Source of the DNA: Paramarasmius palmivorus
Lineage: Eukaryota; Basidiomycota; Agaricomycetes; Agaricales; Marasmiaceae
Direction of reading: 5' to 3'
Length of the DNA stretch: 64,000 bases
Assembly (NCBI GenBank): GCA_037176845.1
Contig: JAYKXP010000121.1
Span: 1 to 64,000 of the forward strand
Shown one piece after another: positions 11,167-22,221 of this stretch; positions within the stretch are counted from its first letter, which is position 1, and the number at the start of each line of letters is the position of its first letter. The notes beneath the pieces are model-generated. The model saw nothing but the letters and a program-made list of their open reading frames with translations, was not told the origin of the DNA and searched no databases. Both the position numbers and the translations under genes were made by a program.

Positions 11167-12319
11167 ATGGAAGTCGAATTGTCTTCGAGTTCCGTGGCGC
11201 GAGCCGGCGATTTTTCGGCGGGTTGTCCGCCGTTTGAGTTAGACTCTGATGTCCTTCATCGAATATTTTCCTCGTTTCTTATCGACGCGTTCGTGGAGGG
11301 GTGGTCTGTTCAGCCTGCTCTGGTACTTTGTCGGCGTTTTACTGCCCTGTGAGCGTCTGTCCGTTTTCTTTGTATGTGTTCTTATTGCTGTGCCCAGGAT
11401 TTTGCCTTTGTTATACGGTCATGTGCGGGTTCATAGCGCCACAACTCTGCGAAGTTTGTACGGGGCCCTCTCAGCGAATGAGGAATTGGCGGGACTGGTG
11501 AAGCGATTTACCATCAACTGGCCGCATCTTCACTCCGTTGTGGATCGATCCGATTTTTCTGGCTTTGGATCCTCTTTTTGCGTTCCTCAGTCGCTTTTCG
11601 CGTTGTGTTCGACACTGAAGGTGCTGATTCTGAACATTCGTGTTCATCCCGAGGTGCTCTCCGCGCTTAGGACAACGGTGTTTCCTCAACTTCACACGCT
11701 AGAAGCCCCGCATTCATTTCTATTGGATGCGCGTTCTGTGGTGCTTCTTCACGCCAAGATGAGGCAGTGGAGTTATGTGGTGTCGGGAGTCGGTGGTTGT
11801 GGCGAACGGGTCAATAGACTTACGCTGGCTGCGTTGCCGGTATGTTGGCCGGTGTTGAAGAGGCTTTGTGTGCAGTGTTGGTGGGGTTATCCGGACTACG
11901 ATGGATCGGAGTTTGACCTGTCGCATTTGGTTACTGTGACGGAGGTTGCTTTTGTGCTGAGTAGCCGGGATTGGGAATCGAACGTGGTTTATTTTCTGCT
12001 CAATATTCGGCCTCCTCCTTGTGCGGAAGTTATAGCGTTGGTTCATGGTAGGCATCAACTTGTTAACCACGAGTTATATAGGGATCTGCTCTTTCATCGG
12101 AATACGGTGGTACCGGTGTTCGGTGATCCGGGTCGTTGTCAATATGAGGGTCCTGTTGAGCTAGCGTATTTGTGCAGTTTGACTTACGTGTTGGAAGAGA
12201 AACCGTCGGAAGAAGCGTTTTGGAAGAGGTTGAGGGACTGGATTTGTGCTCGAGACGAGTCGCCTGCCGTTTTTTTTTCTGACGTTCGTGATTTAGTCCG
12301 TATGAAGGAGTTATTCTGA
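11167..12319 (+). CDS. FA1: F-box-like/LRR-type protein, family A
   Basis: Exons 11167-11348 and 11398-12319, intron 49 bp, total 367 aa. The N terminus fits a divergent F-box (LDSDVLHRIFSSFL...ALVLCRRFTAL) joined across the intron to LILPLLYGHVRV. That is the usual 'LPLDIL...LCLVSR...PLLYRHV' layout of basidiomycete F-box proteins, with the intron inside the motif. The remainder is a leucine-rich, variable C-terminal half expected to bind a target. It aligns with FA2 and FA3 through WPVLKRL, TVTEV and the AEVIAL...NTVVPVFGDP region. F-box proteins normally link substrates to SCF ubiquitin ligases; that role here is inferred from the family. Confidence 0.75.
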
Positions 12320-12500
12320 GTATCGCGTATTACGTCATTGTCTTCGGTTGCGGTTGTGGGTTGTTGGTTGTGGCTTTGTTGGTGTAGCCGTTTTTTTGTG
12401 GTGTCGATTTGCGTCTGTAGGCATGTAGGCGTGATATGTGATTATAATACTTGTTATCGAAGGTGCAGAACGTATGATCGTTGGTCGTTTTTTGTGCGTA

Positions 12501-13712
12501 CTACTGGTTTTTACGTCTGTTTACGATTGTCTGCCTTTTTTCTTCGATTTGCCGACGCATCGTATGCCATATCTCGTCCCCCTCTGTGTCGTTTAGAGTG
12601 AACAAGTTGTCCAATGCGTTTCCCATCCAGTTGAGGTGCTTATATGTAGGGTTTTGGGTGTGAATGTGCCACTGTGACTTGAATCGGTCCAGGCCTTCTG
12701 CCGTCATGATTAGGGTTAGCCACGGTCGCGACAGGCAATATTGAAGGTCGCTTGGTTTGCATGGCAGCCGCGTCCCCCTGTCGTTCTCCAGCCCTACGTA
12801 GAGGGTGGATTTATTTACTCGGAGGTGGTTGATGAAGTTCGATACCAGATCGTCTGATACGTCCCAAAAGGAGACGAGTAGCTCTTGTAGAGCATGGTAA
12901 TCGTCGTATGCGAGTTTGCTGAGTGCTCTCGCTGCCATCTGCTGTCCAATGATGGTGATTCTCATGCGGCGTACGTTTGGGAAAGGCGGGGGTGTACCGG
13001 GGTAGTTCAGAGAGTCTACTGGGAGTTCAATCTCTGACAGAGAGCCGAAGTAGCGTTGTCGGATGTGATTGGTTAGTGGAAGTACGTCGTTGTTGGAATG
13101 AACGACGAGTGTGTCGAGAGTGTGTCTGCATTGTGTGAGTATGTTGCAGATGATGTTAGTGCTGTCTTCTCGTATATGGCGACAGGTGGACATGTCTATT
13201 AAGCGACAGTGTGGTTTTTTTGTCGGCGGGCATATAGGATGTTTGCTGGTAGCGAGGGACGGTGTACATCCAATTCTGATGTACAATTTTTTTACGAGGT
13301 GTGATGCGTTACAGTTTGATCGGAGTGTGTCTTCCAGAATATGTAAGGAAAGGCTGTTGGTTAGGGCTACTTCTTTGTAGAAGAAAGGCAAGAGCCTGAA
13401 ATTCAAGTTCTATGGTTAGTTGTAGATTGTATCGGTGCGGTCTTTTCGCACTCACTCATGTAACACGTCTTTGTTGATTGTCAGCAAATGAGCATATTTG
13501 CCTTTTCCTTCGTCGATGAAAACGAGTTTAAATATGTCAGCTATAAGAGCGTCGTGCATTTTTTGCGCCCGTTTTTGTTGTATATGTGTTTTCGGAGTAC
13601 GATTGTTGAGAGTTGTCTGCCTGCGGGAATTAAGACGCGTTAGCCCGTTCTGGCACTGTGGTTTCCCTTCGGATTCACTTCACCTTTGAGTCTCAATTTC
13701 GTTGAAAGACAT
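12501..13712 (-). CDS. F1: F-box-like protein, family B
   Basis: Minus-strand exons 13684-13712, 13456-13620 and 12501-13395 (introns 63 and 60 bp) give 362 aa. The short first exon encodes MSFNEIETQR. The F-box-like part is LIADIFKLVF...LLTINKDVLHE spliced to LLPFFYKEVAL. The C terminus holds a conserved RPWLTLIMTAEGLDRF segment. F2 at 58.7-59.9 kb is a paralogue with introns at the same two positions and, at the second, the same phase. The gene converges on FA1, which ends 181 bp away. Adaptor function in ubiquitination is family-based inference. Confidence 0.75.
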
Positions 13713-14149
13713 TTCTTGGTGGTTTGATCGTGGTTTCTTGGGTGGCGATTCGGACAGGTTTAAGGCAGGACAGTGTTTTTTTTTTCTTTTTTCTTTACTA
13801 GTATACGTAGCAAGGTTTACAGCTGCTGTTCGGGCTGTTCGGCTTCGTGTTGGAATAAGCTTAAAGATGTGATAAAGTATCAGTAGCGTAGTCGGAATGA
13901 GGTTCTGATGGTGCATCTCGACCGAAAAAGTCAGGGTTGTATTTGTGTGCGTTTTTCGTGTGTTCGATTGCAATGGACATGACGCGCTGTGGTACTTTCA
14001 GACAGGTAGTTAACAGCTACTAGTAAGTATCCGCTTCGCTGTTTGTCCGTGTCGTCCTCCTGCTTTCTGTCACCGGTGTTGGACGAGTTCGTGGAGGACT
14101 GTAGGAGGGGTAGCTCGTCAATGTGTTACCCATTTTTGGATGTGTGTTT

Positions 14150-14770
14150 TTACTCGCCTGATGCTGCGATGGTTGCTAAACCTCGTTGCGGGACGTTTAC
14201 GTTGAGGTGGTTCGCTAGGGCCCCGTTTAGCCAGTTCAGGGTCCTGTCGTCGTATGCTTGTGAGCTGTCGCTATCGTGGCGAGCAGCGCGTAAAGCTATG
14301 CGCTCCTGGAGTCGAAGTATCTCCAATGTCCAGAGTCTGGAGGTGGCAATAGTCGACAAGTCGCGTTCCGGAGCCGGAGTACCATCGGGGCATGTAACCA
14401 ACAGAAACATCTGACGTGCGATATCATTCTCTAACGAGTCGTCTATTGATGATGCTAGTATAGCAGCGTTTTCCCGGAAACGACTGGTGAGGATGTTTAG
14501 ATATGGCAGGCCGCGTTGAAAGTGCATTGGAAATTCCTGATTTAACAGTGAGGTTTCGTTTGGGGTTGTTGGGATTCTGCTTACTGCTATGTTTCGCAGG
14601 AACAGCAGTTCCATTGAACGGACCTTAGGGTTATTGCTGATGCTGATTGTGCCAAGCAAGTTTGCTTCTGTTCGTGGATAGGTTTCTATGATGCGGTTAA
14701 AAAGGTCCATGTGGGCTGGAAGGGTTGCTCGCAGCAGGGTGTCGACGTCGAGCACGGTCAGCGTGGCCAT
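14150..14770 (-). CDS. Unknown protein, single exon, 206 aa
   Basis: One uninterrupted frame starting MATLTVLDVDTLL. No membrane segment, signal peptide or known motif is visible. It is alpha-helical looking, with a Leu/Arg/Ala-rich end (LEILRLQERIALRAARH). It lies between F1 (-) and A1 (+). In the second block, a minus ORF at 59888-60352 sits in the same place between F2 and A2 and has a weakly similar C terminus (HVNITTVFP... against HLNVNVPQ...). The syntenic position raises confidence that it is real. Confidence 0.5.
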   Translation of the reverse strand: MATLTVLDVDTLLRATLPAHMDLFNRIIETYPRTEANLLGTISISNNPKVRSMELLFLRNIAVSRIPTTPNETSLLNQEFPMHFQRGLPYLNILTSRFRENAAILASSIDDSLENDIARQMFLLVTCPDGTPAPERDLSTIATSRLWTLEILRLQERIALRAARHDSDSSQAYDDRTLNWLNGALANHLNVNVPQRGLATIAASGE

Positions 14771-15602
14771 GATGCTGCAGACAGTAAGTGAGGAGTTCAG
14801 AATGTACGGTTGTTTTGGTATCGGTCTTTGTATGCGTGCAGGTGATATGTAATCTAACGTTGGTGGTTCTGTGGAACTTTCTGTAGTTTTTTCTTTCTTT
14901 GTTACGGAAGGGTGACTTTGGAGTGCGAATTAGACCTTGTTGCGGGAGGTCTCCGAATTCGGAGGCGAAGAATCGAAGGGTTGAATGTTTGGTGAGGTGT
15001 TTCTTGTAAGCTGGTGGTCGTGATCGTCTGGGATCTTCCTGATTTAACGTTACTTTAGTGTCTGTTCGGATATTCGGAGGATCGTTGGTTTTGTTGTGAT
15101 GTCCTGGGTCGACATTCTACTTGGCAGTGCAACTAGTGCTGCACCTGTCGATTAGGCTAAACGGGAAGGCTAGTTTGTAAGTATACGTGAGCAGGTCGAA
15201 AGTTCTTGTTTGCGTCTTTGTAGTAGGTGTGGCAATAAAGTAGCTGGATTGTTATCGGTTGGTTCTAGTTTAGCTTGAAGGTCGGTTAAACGGTCGCCGA
15301 GCCGGTGCCTGTTGGAGTTGTGTCCGTTATTTGTGTTATACTTTCAAATGGTCGGTACGTACGTTGCGTTACATTGTAGAATTTGCTGTAAAGGGGAACG
15401 TGTAACTGACTTATGTGCGGTTCTGATTCGGATGTCTTGTGGTCGGTTTCTGCTTATGGGCTTTCTTGCAAACGGTGGCTATCCCTGGCGTTCTTAAAGG
15501 TGTTCGTTTGCTACGTGAAGTACGTCGTTTCGCTGTGGCTTCGTGATGGTAGGCTTACATTTCGTTGGCGGCTGTTGTGCGCTGATGTTTCTTCTTCCGT
15601 AG
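14771..15602. other. Intergenic or unresolved 5' region of A1
   Basis: G+T-rich sequence without a convincing start exon. Upstream exons of A1 are expected in the last 200-300 bp, because the A1 frame enters at 15603 from a splice acceptor. I could not fix a donor. Confidence 0.4.
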
Positions 15603-16459
15603 GTTGACGAACAGTTAATTGGCAGTGTTCGTTCGTCTTCGGCGGTTAGAAAGACTGAAGAAGACAAGGAGAATTTGGTTGCTGGTGTCCCACAGTTTCG
15701 TCGGGTTAGGACGTTCTGCAGTTCGAGCTATAAGTCTATGTGTTGACTTGCGGTAGATGCCTATCGGGCCTGGTGGTCGCTCTCCCCTTCGTACGCTGGG
15801 CGATTTCGCACCTGAGTTCGATTTAGAAGGGTCGAAGGTACGAAGAGTTTGTAGCTTGTGTTTGTACTCTGATTGTTGATTGCGACATATTCTGTGACAG
15901 ATTCTGCTTTATTTTCCAGTGTCGGGGGAGCCTTGTTTGGTGTCCGTCAGCAAGCTAGCTATCCGACAAAACAATTACGCGCCGTACCTGGATTGTTTTG
16001 ATGGAAGCAGGACTCGTCGTGGTTCGCTTCGTCGGATGTATATGGTGACGGAACCGATGGACAATTATACGGTTGTGTATCTGGAGCAGGCGTGTCCCGA
16101 GACCGTTCCTTCTAACCAGTATTTCTCGTTTCTGTTGGGCTTGGTTTCGGGTGGAAACAAGAAACCTTGGTACGGGCCACTCCTTGTGGACTACGAAAGG
16201 GAAGGAGCGTTGTCGTTTGATAACTTCGGATCCGAAGTGTCTGTCATTGCCAGGTGTGGAGTTCTTGCCAATTTTGAAGGGTAGTGGACGCTTACGACGG
16301 CGTTGTTACAGCCACGTTTGTTCGGTGTACGAAAGGTTTCGCTGTGGTGAGGCGAATGTTTTGGATTTGCTTCCTGTCTGTCCTTCGATCGAGTCGAATT
16401 TGGTGGACGGGTTTATGCGGTCGGTGTTGAGTGCTTGGGTGACGTCCGGTCTGCGTTAG
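15603..16459 (+). CDS. A1: unknown protein family A (paralogue of A2), 5' end unresolved
   Basis: Exons 15603-15704, 15757-15837, 15901-16253 and 16312-16459, with introns of 52, 63 and 58 bp. The middle exon encodes ILLYFPVSGEP... and the conserved block NYAPYLD...RRMYMVTEP...YTVVYLEQ...PWYGPLL. The last exon encodes SHVCSVYERF. A2 at 62.1-62.9 kb has the same blocks (LYFPTHGLP, DYLPYLD, RRTYMITDP, YVVVYFHQ, PWLGPLV, HLHSIYERL) and introns at the same positions and phases. This is strong evidence that both are expressed-type genes. No known domain is recognised. The start codon is not located; the ATG at 15757 is internal to the spliced frame. Confidence 0.65.
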
Positions 16460-16634
16460 TTCGACGCGTGAATCGTGTTGGTTTTGTCACCAATGTGATG
16501 ATTACGTTTGTGCTGTAGAGTAACCTGTTGTCAGTAGTTGTTGTGGAGAGCACTTTAGTTGGAATGGGAATGGCGCGGTGACTGAAGAGCAGCGGATATT
16601 GGGTAGCATGTACTTTGTTTGCAACGGTACGGTG

Positions 16635-17836
16635 TTAGATCACATGGTTGGTACAATCTATCGCCATTCTTTTTAACCTGTCTTGCGCTTCTCTCGTTTC
16701 CTCTTCTTCGTGTCCTATTTTACGTTTGAGCGAGGGCTTTTTGGATTTATACTCCAAGTCCCTCGCGATAGCCTGTGTAGATTGGTGATGGTAGGTGAGC
16801 GTTGTATGGGAAGGAGGAAGAGAGGCAACGAATTAAGCGTTCGTACCCTTGAGAAGGTTGTGTCGAGCAATGTAATGGATCGAAGGATGAGCTTGGTGTT
16901 GAACGTTTGTCGTGACTCTTGTCCTTTTCCTACGAAACTTTCTGCGAGGGTGGTAGTAAACTGTATTTCTACTATGTCGCCGTTTTTGATACGGGACGGT
17001 GGAATTCTCTTAAAGCTGTTGTGTATGCTTTAGTAGCTGTTTTTTTTTTTTTTTCACCCAGTGCGGGGATCGCCTACCTTTGTTCCCCTTTGTTCGTGCG
17101 CCTCTCGTAATATTCGACTACGTTGTCGTTTGTGTGTACTAGTGAGTCTCCCCTAAACCGTTCCAAGATGCCTTTTGGGTCAATTTCGTTTGTGAAGCCG
17201 ATGTGCTCTTCGTCGTTAGCGAGCCGTTTGCTGGTGAAGTATCTGTTGGATATTAAGATTTTGGTGTTGTGGTCGGCGATCTCAGGCAACGGAGTGTTGG
17301 TATCGTCTCGTATGTGTGAACGTAATGCGCGTTCGACGTTTGATAGACCTTCCATGGCGACGGAGAATGTAGGGCTGTCTAGTCCTGTTAGCACTACTTT
17401 TTGTTGGACATGTTTTGCGGATGCGTGTCTTGTGCGGGGTTAGTCTTTGTTCGACGAAGAATCCTTTTGACGACGTACTTTCCGAACGTTCTTGTGACAG
17501 GAGGTAGTTCAGATTGGTGGATTATACCGTGGACGGAGAAGACCGTTTCCTCTTGCTCTCCCGATGTAGTAGTAGTAGTCAGTATCCAAATGTATCCGTT
17601 GGGGGTGTTGTAGCTCGTGGGTTGCAGTTGGTCTGCTGAATCGTCCTGTGTGTATTGGTTAAAGTAGTCGTCGGATTCCCGTTAAGATTGCTTACATTTG
17701 CATAGAGAGTGATCGGGTGGGCTAAGTAACCAGTAGATATCCTTGCATTCGATATCTCCTCCAAGGCTTGAGCTTTTATCTGGTTCAGAATCGAACGTGG
17801 CTCTCTGGAACGTAGAATCGAACGTACAGGCGTCAT
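16635..17836 (-). pseudogene. Agaricomycete multi-exon unknown protein, one frameshift in a T5/A5 run
   Basis: Minus-strand exons 17696-17836, 17078-17645, 16847-17006 and 16635-16772, introns of 50, 71 and 74 bp. Successive blocks are GYIWIL, ETVFSVHGIIH, VVLTGLDSPTF, VDPKGILERF-like, DNVVEYYERR, NGDIVEIQ and a charged C terminus KRKIGHEEEE. I recognise this block order from numerous unnamed Agaricomycete proteins of unknown function, by memory and not by search. The third block needs a frame change at the T run 17398-17402 (five T, six would restore phase), so the copy is either dead or carries an assembly error. A poly-T/A run (17040-17054) lies in the second-last intron. The start at 17836 is tentative; upstream coding to about 17965 is possible. 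Confidence 0.65.
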
Positions 17837-18600
17837 CGTGGTTGAAGGTGGCACTGAACATCTTCTCAGCGGGGTGGAGAGGTCGACTCGATGAATTGTT
17901 GGGAAGTTTGGAGAGGTTATATGTTCAGTGTGTCTTTCGGTATCATTGTTAGGAAGGCGTACCACTGTTTTCGGGTAAACGGGCGTTACGCGATGCGTAT
18001 GCTAGGCGGAGATCTGTCTCGAATCATGTTTGGTCGAATCTGTGGCGAGGAACCTTCGAAAGTCGGTAGTGCGTTGTCGTATAGTCGGGTAGGAGTAGGT
18101 GATGGAAGCTTTGAACGATCGCTGATGTCGAACTGTCACTACGAATAACGTGATCTGAATGTCATGGCTATTTACTCCGGGCCTAAGATTTTTTTTTAGT
18201 TCCCTTTCCTTTGAAGACTATATCCTCGATCGGCATGCTTGCTACGGCCCAGCTTGCGTAGCATGCTGGCTGATCGGCTGTTTGGTTTGGTTCGTTAATG
18301 TGATGCGTTTATAAAGGTGGGAGCAGTCCTAGCGTTCTTCGCCGGTTTTGAGATACTGAAACCTGTTGCGCTGCTTACAGTCTATCGTCGTCTATGCCTT
18401 CTCAGGGTCAAAGAAAGGTGAGAGTAGCGTGTATGGGGTGTAGCGCGTCTGACTAGGCTTCGTGTGGCAGGAAAAGCTTGCTAGAGCCAGCGACACGGTG
18501 TCCGGCCGGAAGTTCAACTTTGGGAGCGTGGTGCGAGATAATGGCTCGTGGGTTCCTTTCTGGTTCTCTGTTGACGCGGTTTTGACCAGCGGTTTGGCTC
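17837..18600. other. Intergenic, with one strong inverted repeat
   Basis: No supported gene. The inverted repeat at 18228-18275 is listed separately. Short open frames near 17890-18148 (+) lack context. Confidence 0.4.
18228..18275. repeat. Imperfect inverted repeat, 19-bp arms, 10-bp loop
   Basis: Left arm 18228-18246 (GATCGGCATGCTTGCTACG) and right arm 18257-18275 pair at 15 of 19 positions. The perfect inner stem is seven base pairs around the loop GCCCAGCTTG. It could be a transposon end, a hairpin RNA or a protein site; the sequence alone does not decide. Confidence 0.55.
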
Positions 18601-18909
18601 CTAGTGATTTTGGAGATGATGTAGGGACAGCTTCAGAGTGAGAGCTATTGGATTGTTTTTGGTTGAGTCATATTGCCTGACGCCTGAGATAGCGCAAAGT
18701 CCGGGGGTGATTGTGCCAGCAAAGCGACTGACAATAAAGGTCGCGACAAACGGTGAGTAATTCATCTTGTGGTTTGACGATTTGCTGTTGATTCTGCTAT
18801 GTTTACTCAGCGTATCTAAAAAAGTGCTTGTTGTTGATGACGGATCGCAGTCTGATGTGTCAGTGGTGTCTATCGCGTAAGGATTCCACTTTTCTGGGGG
18901 TTTTTTCAT
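18601..18909 (-). CDS. Small unknown ORF, 102 aa
   Basis: The frame starts MKKPPEKWNPYAIDTT and is polar, Ser/Thr/Asn-rich. It has no motif and no paralogue in the window. The A+C-rich minus strand here makes chance frames fairly likely, so support is weak. Confidence 0.25.
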   Translation of the reverse strand: MKKPPEKWNPYAIDTTDTSDCDPSSTTSTFLDTLSKHSRINSKSSNHKMNYSPFVATFIVSRFAGTITPGLCAISGVRQYDSTKNNPIALTLKLSLHHLQNH

Positions 18910-18998
18910 GTCGCTGACAGTTATTTTCGTTGGTGTCTTGTGTCTGATATGTCGTTCGTTGTTTCGGGTGGTTTCCTCGGGACGTTTCTGTTGCTTGG

Positions 18999-19122
18999 GT
19001 GTCGTATCACAGCTCTTCTGCGATTTCCCCTGATGCCAGGCGGGCGCAGGTGAAGCAGTTTGGGACAGTAGATTCTGACGAGTGGGTATTCTATGGCGAT
19101 GGTTGTGTGGCGTGTTTACTGA

Positions 19123-19154
<32 letters not shown>

Positions 19155-19600
19155 GTTAGTGAGGTTCCTGTGTCTGTTCGAGGACAACGTTTGAAGTGGG
19201 TGTGTTTTGGTACCTATTAACCCTTACGCTTACCTTGTACGTGCGCGCTTCGTTCTTTCGGACGCGTTTGGCGAGTAGCCGTGCTATTGTTGTCGGTACA
19301 GATCGTTCTTCGGGCGCTTCAGCTTCTGTTAAAGCAAGGTACTGCTGGTTCTTCGATATCTTTGTCGCGTGTAGATGTCTTTGTTGAGACTTTTTTTTTT
19401 TGGTTTTTGTTTGGTAGTGGCGTCGATAGCGACCGCGGGGACGTCGAGATGGAGGATATTGGCAGAGGTAGTACTTCGGGTCTGTTGGACGTCGTTGCTG
19501 AGTGAGTTTTCTGTACAATAGCGTTGTCGTTGTGGTGGCTGATCCAGGGAGTTCTCAGGTCCCGCAGTCCGGTTGGTAGAAAAAGGAGGTCCCGTAATGA
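18999..19600 (+). other. Coding-like exons of an uncertain gene
   Basis: Several frames separated by plausible introns can be read. One exon is SSAISPDARRAQVKQF, with donor GTATTC near 19088. An intron follows that contains 28 T (19127-19154), then an exon EVPVSVRGQRL from about 19160. Later come a SSGASASVKA exon and an acidic exon DSDRGDVEMEDIGRG (about 19420-19500). I could not join them all in one phase. The style (Ser/Arg and acidic patches) resembles the N-terminal half of the gene at 19773. Confidence 0.3.
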
Positions 19601-19772
19601 CGATAAGTCAGTGTTTTTGGTTTTTTGGTCTTGTGTTTTTTCTTCTTCTATGTTGTTGTCCTTGACGAACGCGTTGTTTTTCGGTGTTCGCTTTTTCGGA
19701 TACCTTCTTTTGTCGTTCTACGACGTGGTCAGTTGGTACTGATAATGTTCTAAGTGACTCTCCGTCGAAGAT

Positions 19773-22221
19773 ATGTCTAAGAGATCTCAGTCTGTCGGCT
19801 CGTGGTATGGTCGCGTAGGTTTTTGGTGTTGTAACGAGAACTTTACTCAGTCTGTTGGTTTTAAGTCTCGCAGGGAGTCCGAAGAAAAAGGTGGATGGGG
19901 ATGTCGACGGCTCTGGAAAACGTAGTAGCGGTAGAAGGTGGGTACTGTTCTTTTTTTTTATATACGTATTTCGTGCGTTTGCTGATGATTTCTCTCCCCT
20001 TTTGCGTCTTGTTTGAACTGGAAGAAGGAAACCGACTAGTCGGTCTTTGTATGCCGAGAAGGAGTCCACGCTGTTGCAGAAGTGCGTTTGGAGGTTTTCT
20101 TTTCTTCTCTGTTTTCTTTTTTTCGCTGGATTGATGACCTCGTTTGGCAGACTCGATGCGTTGCCTTCGGACATGGAGTTATCGAACGATGAGGAAGGGT
20201 AAAGCTTTTGTTGTTGCCTACCTTTCGCAAGTTGACCTGTGTTTAGCAGGGAATCGGATGTTTCTTATCGTCCGTCCCGCGGCTCTGGTAGAGGTCGCAG
20301 TTCTGGGAGAGTTCGTAAGGGGGTTGTTGTTGACGTTGGGCCGGGTCTTCGTAGAGGAGGATCGAAGGTTGGGTCCCGAGATGAGCGTTTGAATTCCAAG
20401 ACGTTTGTTCTTCGTTTGTTAAGCCGGGTGTTTCCTTGCTGATTGGCTGTAGGGGTTTGTCTGGCGATTTGGCTTCCGTGATCGATAGCGATAGCGACCT
20501 GCCTTCTCCTTCAACTGCGATGGCAGCGGGAAAGCGTGGGTTCGTTGAAGGGTATTTGCTCTTGTTGTTTTCAGAAGGTCGTTTTTCATGTTGTGTCCAG
20601 GAATGAGGTTGTCGTCGAAGCTCCGCTTGGCCAAAGGTGCGCGGACCTTCTACTTTGGTGATGGAGTGCTTGGATTCGACTTGTTGTTTCTTCTTAGTGA
20701 AACGTCGCGAGGTAAGCGACGGGTTGACTCGCAGCTCGACGAAGAGTCCTCTGTAGCTGGACAAGGTGCCAGGCACAAGGCGGGATCCTCTGGGTATGTG
20801 GTTGTCGGTGTTTTGTCGGGAGATGTCTTATGCGGCTTTCGCAGCAATAAGGCGTCGTCATCGTGGGTTTGTTCTTAGTAGGTGTGTGTGGTTGGTGTTT
20901 TACCTGTTGATAGGTCCGTGTTTTCTAGTGGGTATGTTTTGGTGGACGATGAGGATGGGGATGAGTCGGCAGTTGACGAGGACGGCGACGCTACCGTTGA
21001 TGAGTTACTTGACTTTGATCTGGTGCATGAGGACCTTCGGGACGTTTATCGTGGTATGTCCTGGATAAACGGGTACGAGCGACATGTCGGCTTCGCTTGT
21101 GCCGTTATTGATTCTTTGGGAAGTTTGCGTAGGGCTCGTTTCGTCGGCTATCCAATGTCCGAAGGTGTTTTTGATGACTTCGTGCCTGCGTCTTATGGCG
21201 GTCTTTTGGACAAGGTTTCTCCGCGGGTTAAGAGGTGTGTCTACGGTTCTTTTTAATCGTTGTTTGATTCGCGGCTGATGTGTTCGTTTGTATAGTAAGC
21301 TTGCGAGATCCATTGCCTTTGTTCGGTATAAGGATTTCGGTAATGTTGCTCGCGTGCCGTTGGCAAACTATCTGAGAGCCTGGGAATGCTTGCGTTTGCC
21401 CCGTTGCGATGGCGTGCGGAATGCTGGTTTTGTTTTGACAGGAGTTTCCTTGCAGAGTCATTTGTCCCAGGGGCGTGAGGTTGGCCAAGGCTATGTCAAG
21501 CAGCTTTTCGTGAGGCCGATTGAAAATGACTGGGATATCTTCCAGTGCAATGTCGGCACGGTGTTGAATGATTCCAAGATGCATGCTCCGGGCAGAAACA
21601 ATGGTTTGGTCTTTCAGACGAAGCGGCAGGGGTGGTTTCCGCGGGGTGAGGTGTTCCTGTTTGTGCAGCGTATTGTATTCTAATTGGTGTTTTGGTAGCA
21701 GTGGACAAGGGGGGAGACGATCTTGCTCCGGCTCCGTATTCGTCTAAAAAGGATGGGAGTTCCTCTGGCCAGGGTGTGCCTTCTGGTTCTACTTCGTCTG
21801 CCAAGGGTTGTGCAGACGACGAGGACGCAGGGGACACGGATGTCGACGTGTCGTCGGTCAATGTTTTGAGAAAGGGTTGTCCCCCTTATAGGTTGTTTCA
21901 TGAAGGTGGTAAGTAATTGTTTGTTTGGTTTTCTGTTCTCGCGACGGATGATGTTCTTTGTTGCCGATTTTGTTAGTGCCGTTGTACGATGGTCGTACTA
22001 GGGTTGGTGCCAGAGGCTTTAGGTTTGAAGCCGAAGACTGGGAGAACTACACGGCTTTACCCGTCTATCCTCGGTCTGAGGTGGAGGATGAATCTTTGGT
22101 GACAGTGGTGTTTACACTTACTGGGTTTCGAGGTGCGAATAATGCTCACCACACTGTTCATTTCAATCTTTTGTTTGCTATTGTCTTGGGAAAGTTGGGA
22201 AAGGCTGAGAAGGAGGTTTAG
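19773..22221 (+). CDS. Unknown multi-exon nuclear-type protein, 13 exons, about 576 aa
   Basis: Exons 19773-19809, 19874-19937, 20025-20093, 20151-20198, 20250-20402, 20453-20539, 20601-20636, 20698-20793, 20845-20862 (18 nt), 20914-21234, 21296-21645, 21702-21908 and 21977-22221. Introns are mostly 49-64 bp and the phases close exactly. The N-terminal third is disordered, with basic clusters (SPKKKVDGD, KRSSGRRK) and an SRG/RG-rich stretch (SRGSGRGRSSGR), suggesting nucleic-acid or nuclear association. An acidic D/E run follows. The C-terminal half is globular, ending in VPLYDGRTR...TALPVYPRSE...ESLVTVVFTL...FNLLFAIVLG. That tail resembles unnamed proteins expanded in Agaricomycetes, from memory only. 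The first donor (GTCGCG) is weak. Function unknown. Confidence 0.65.
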
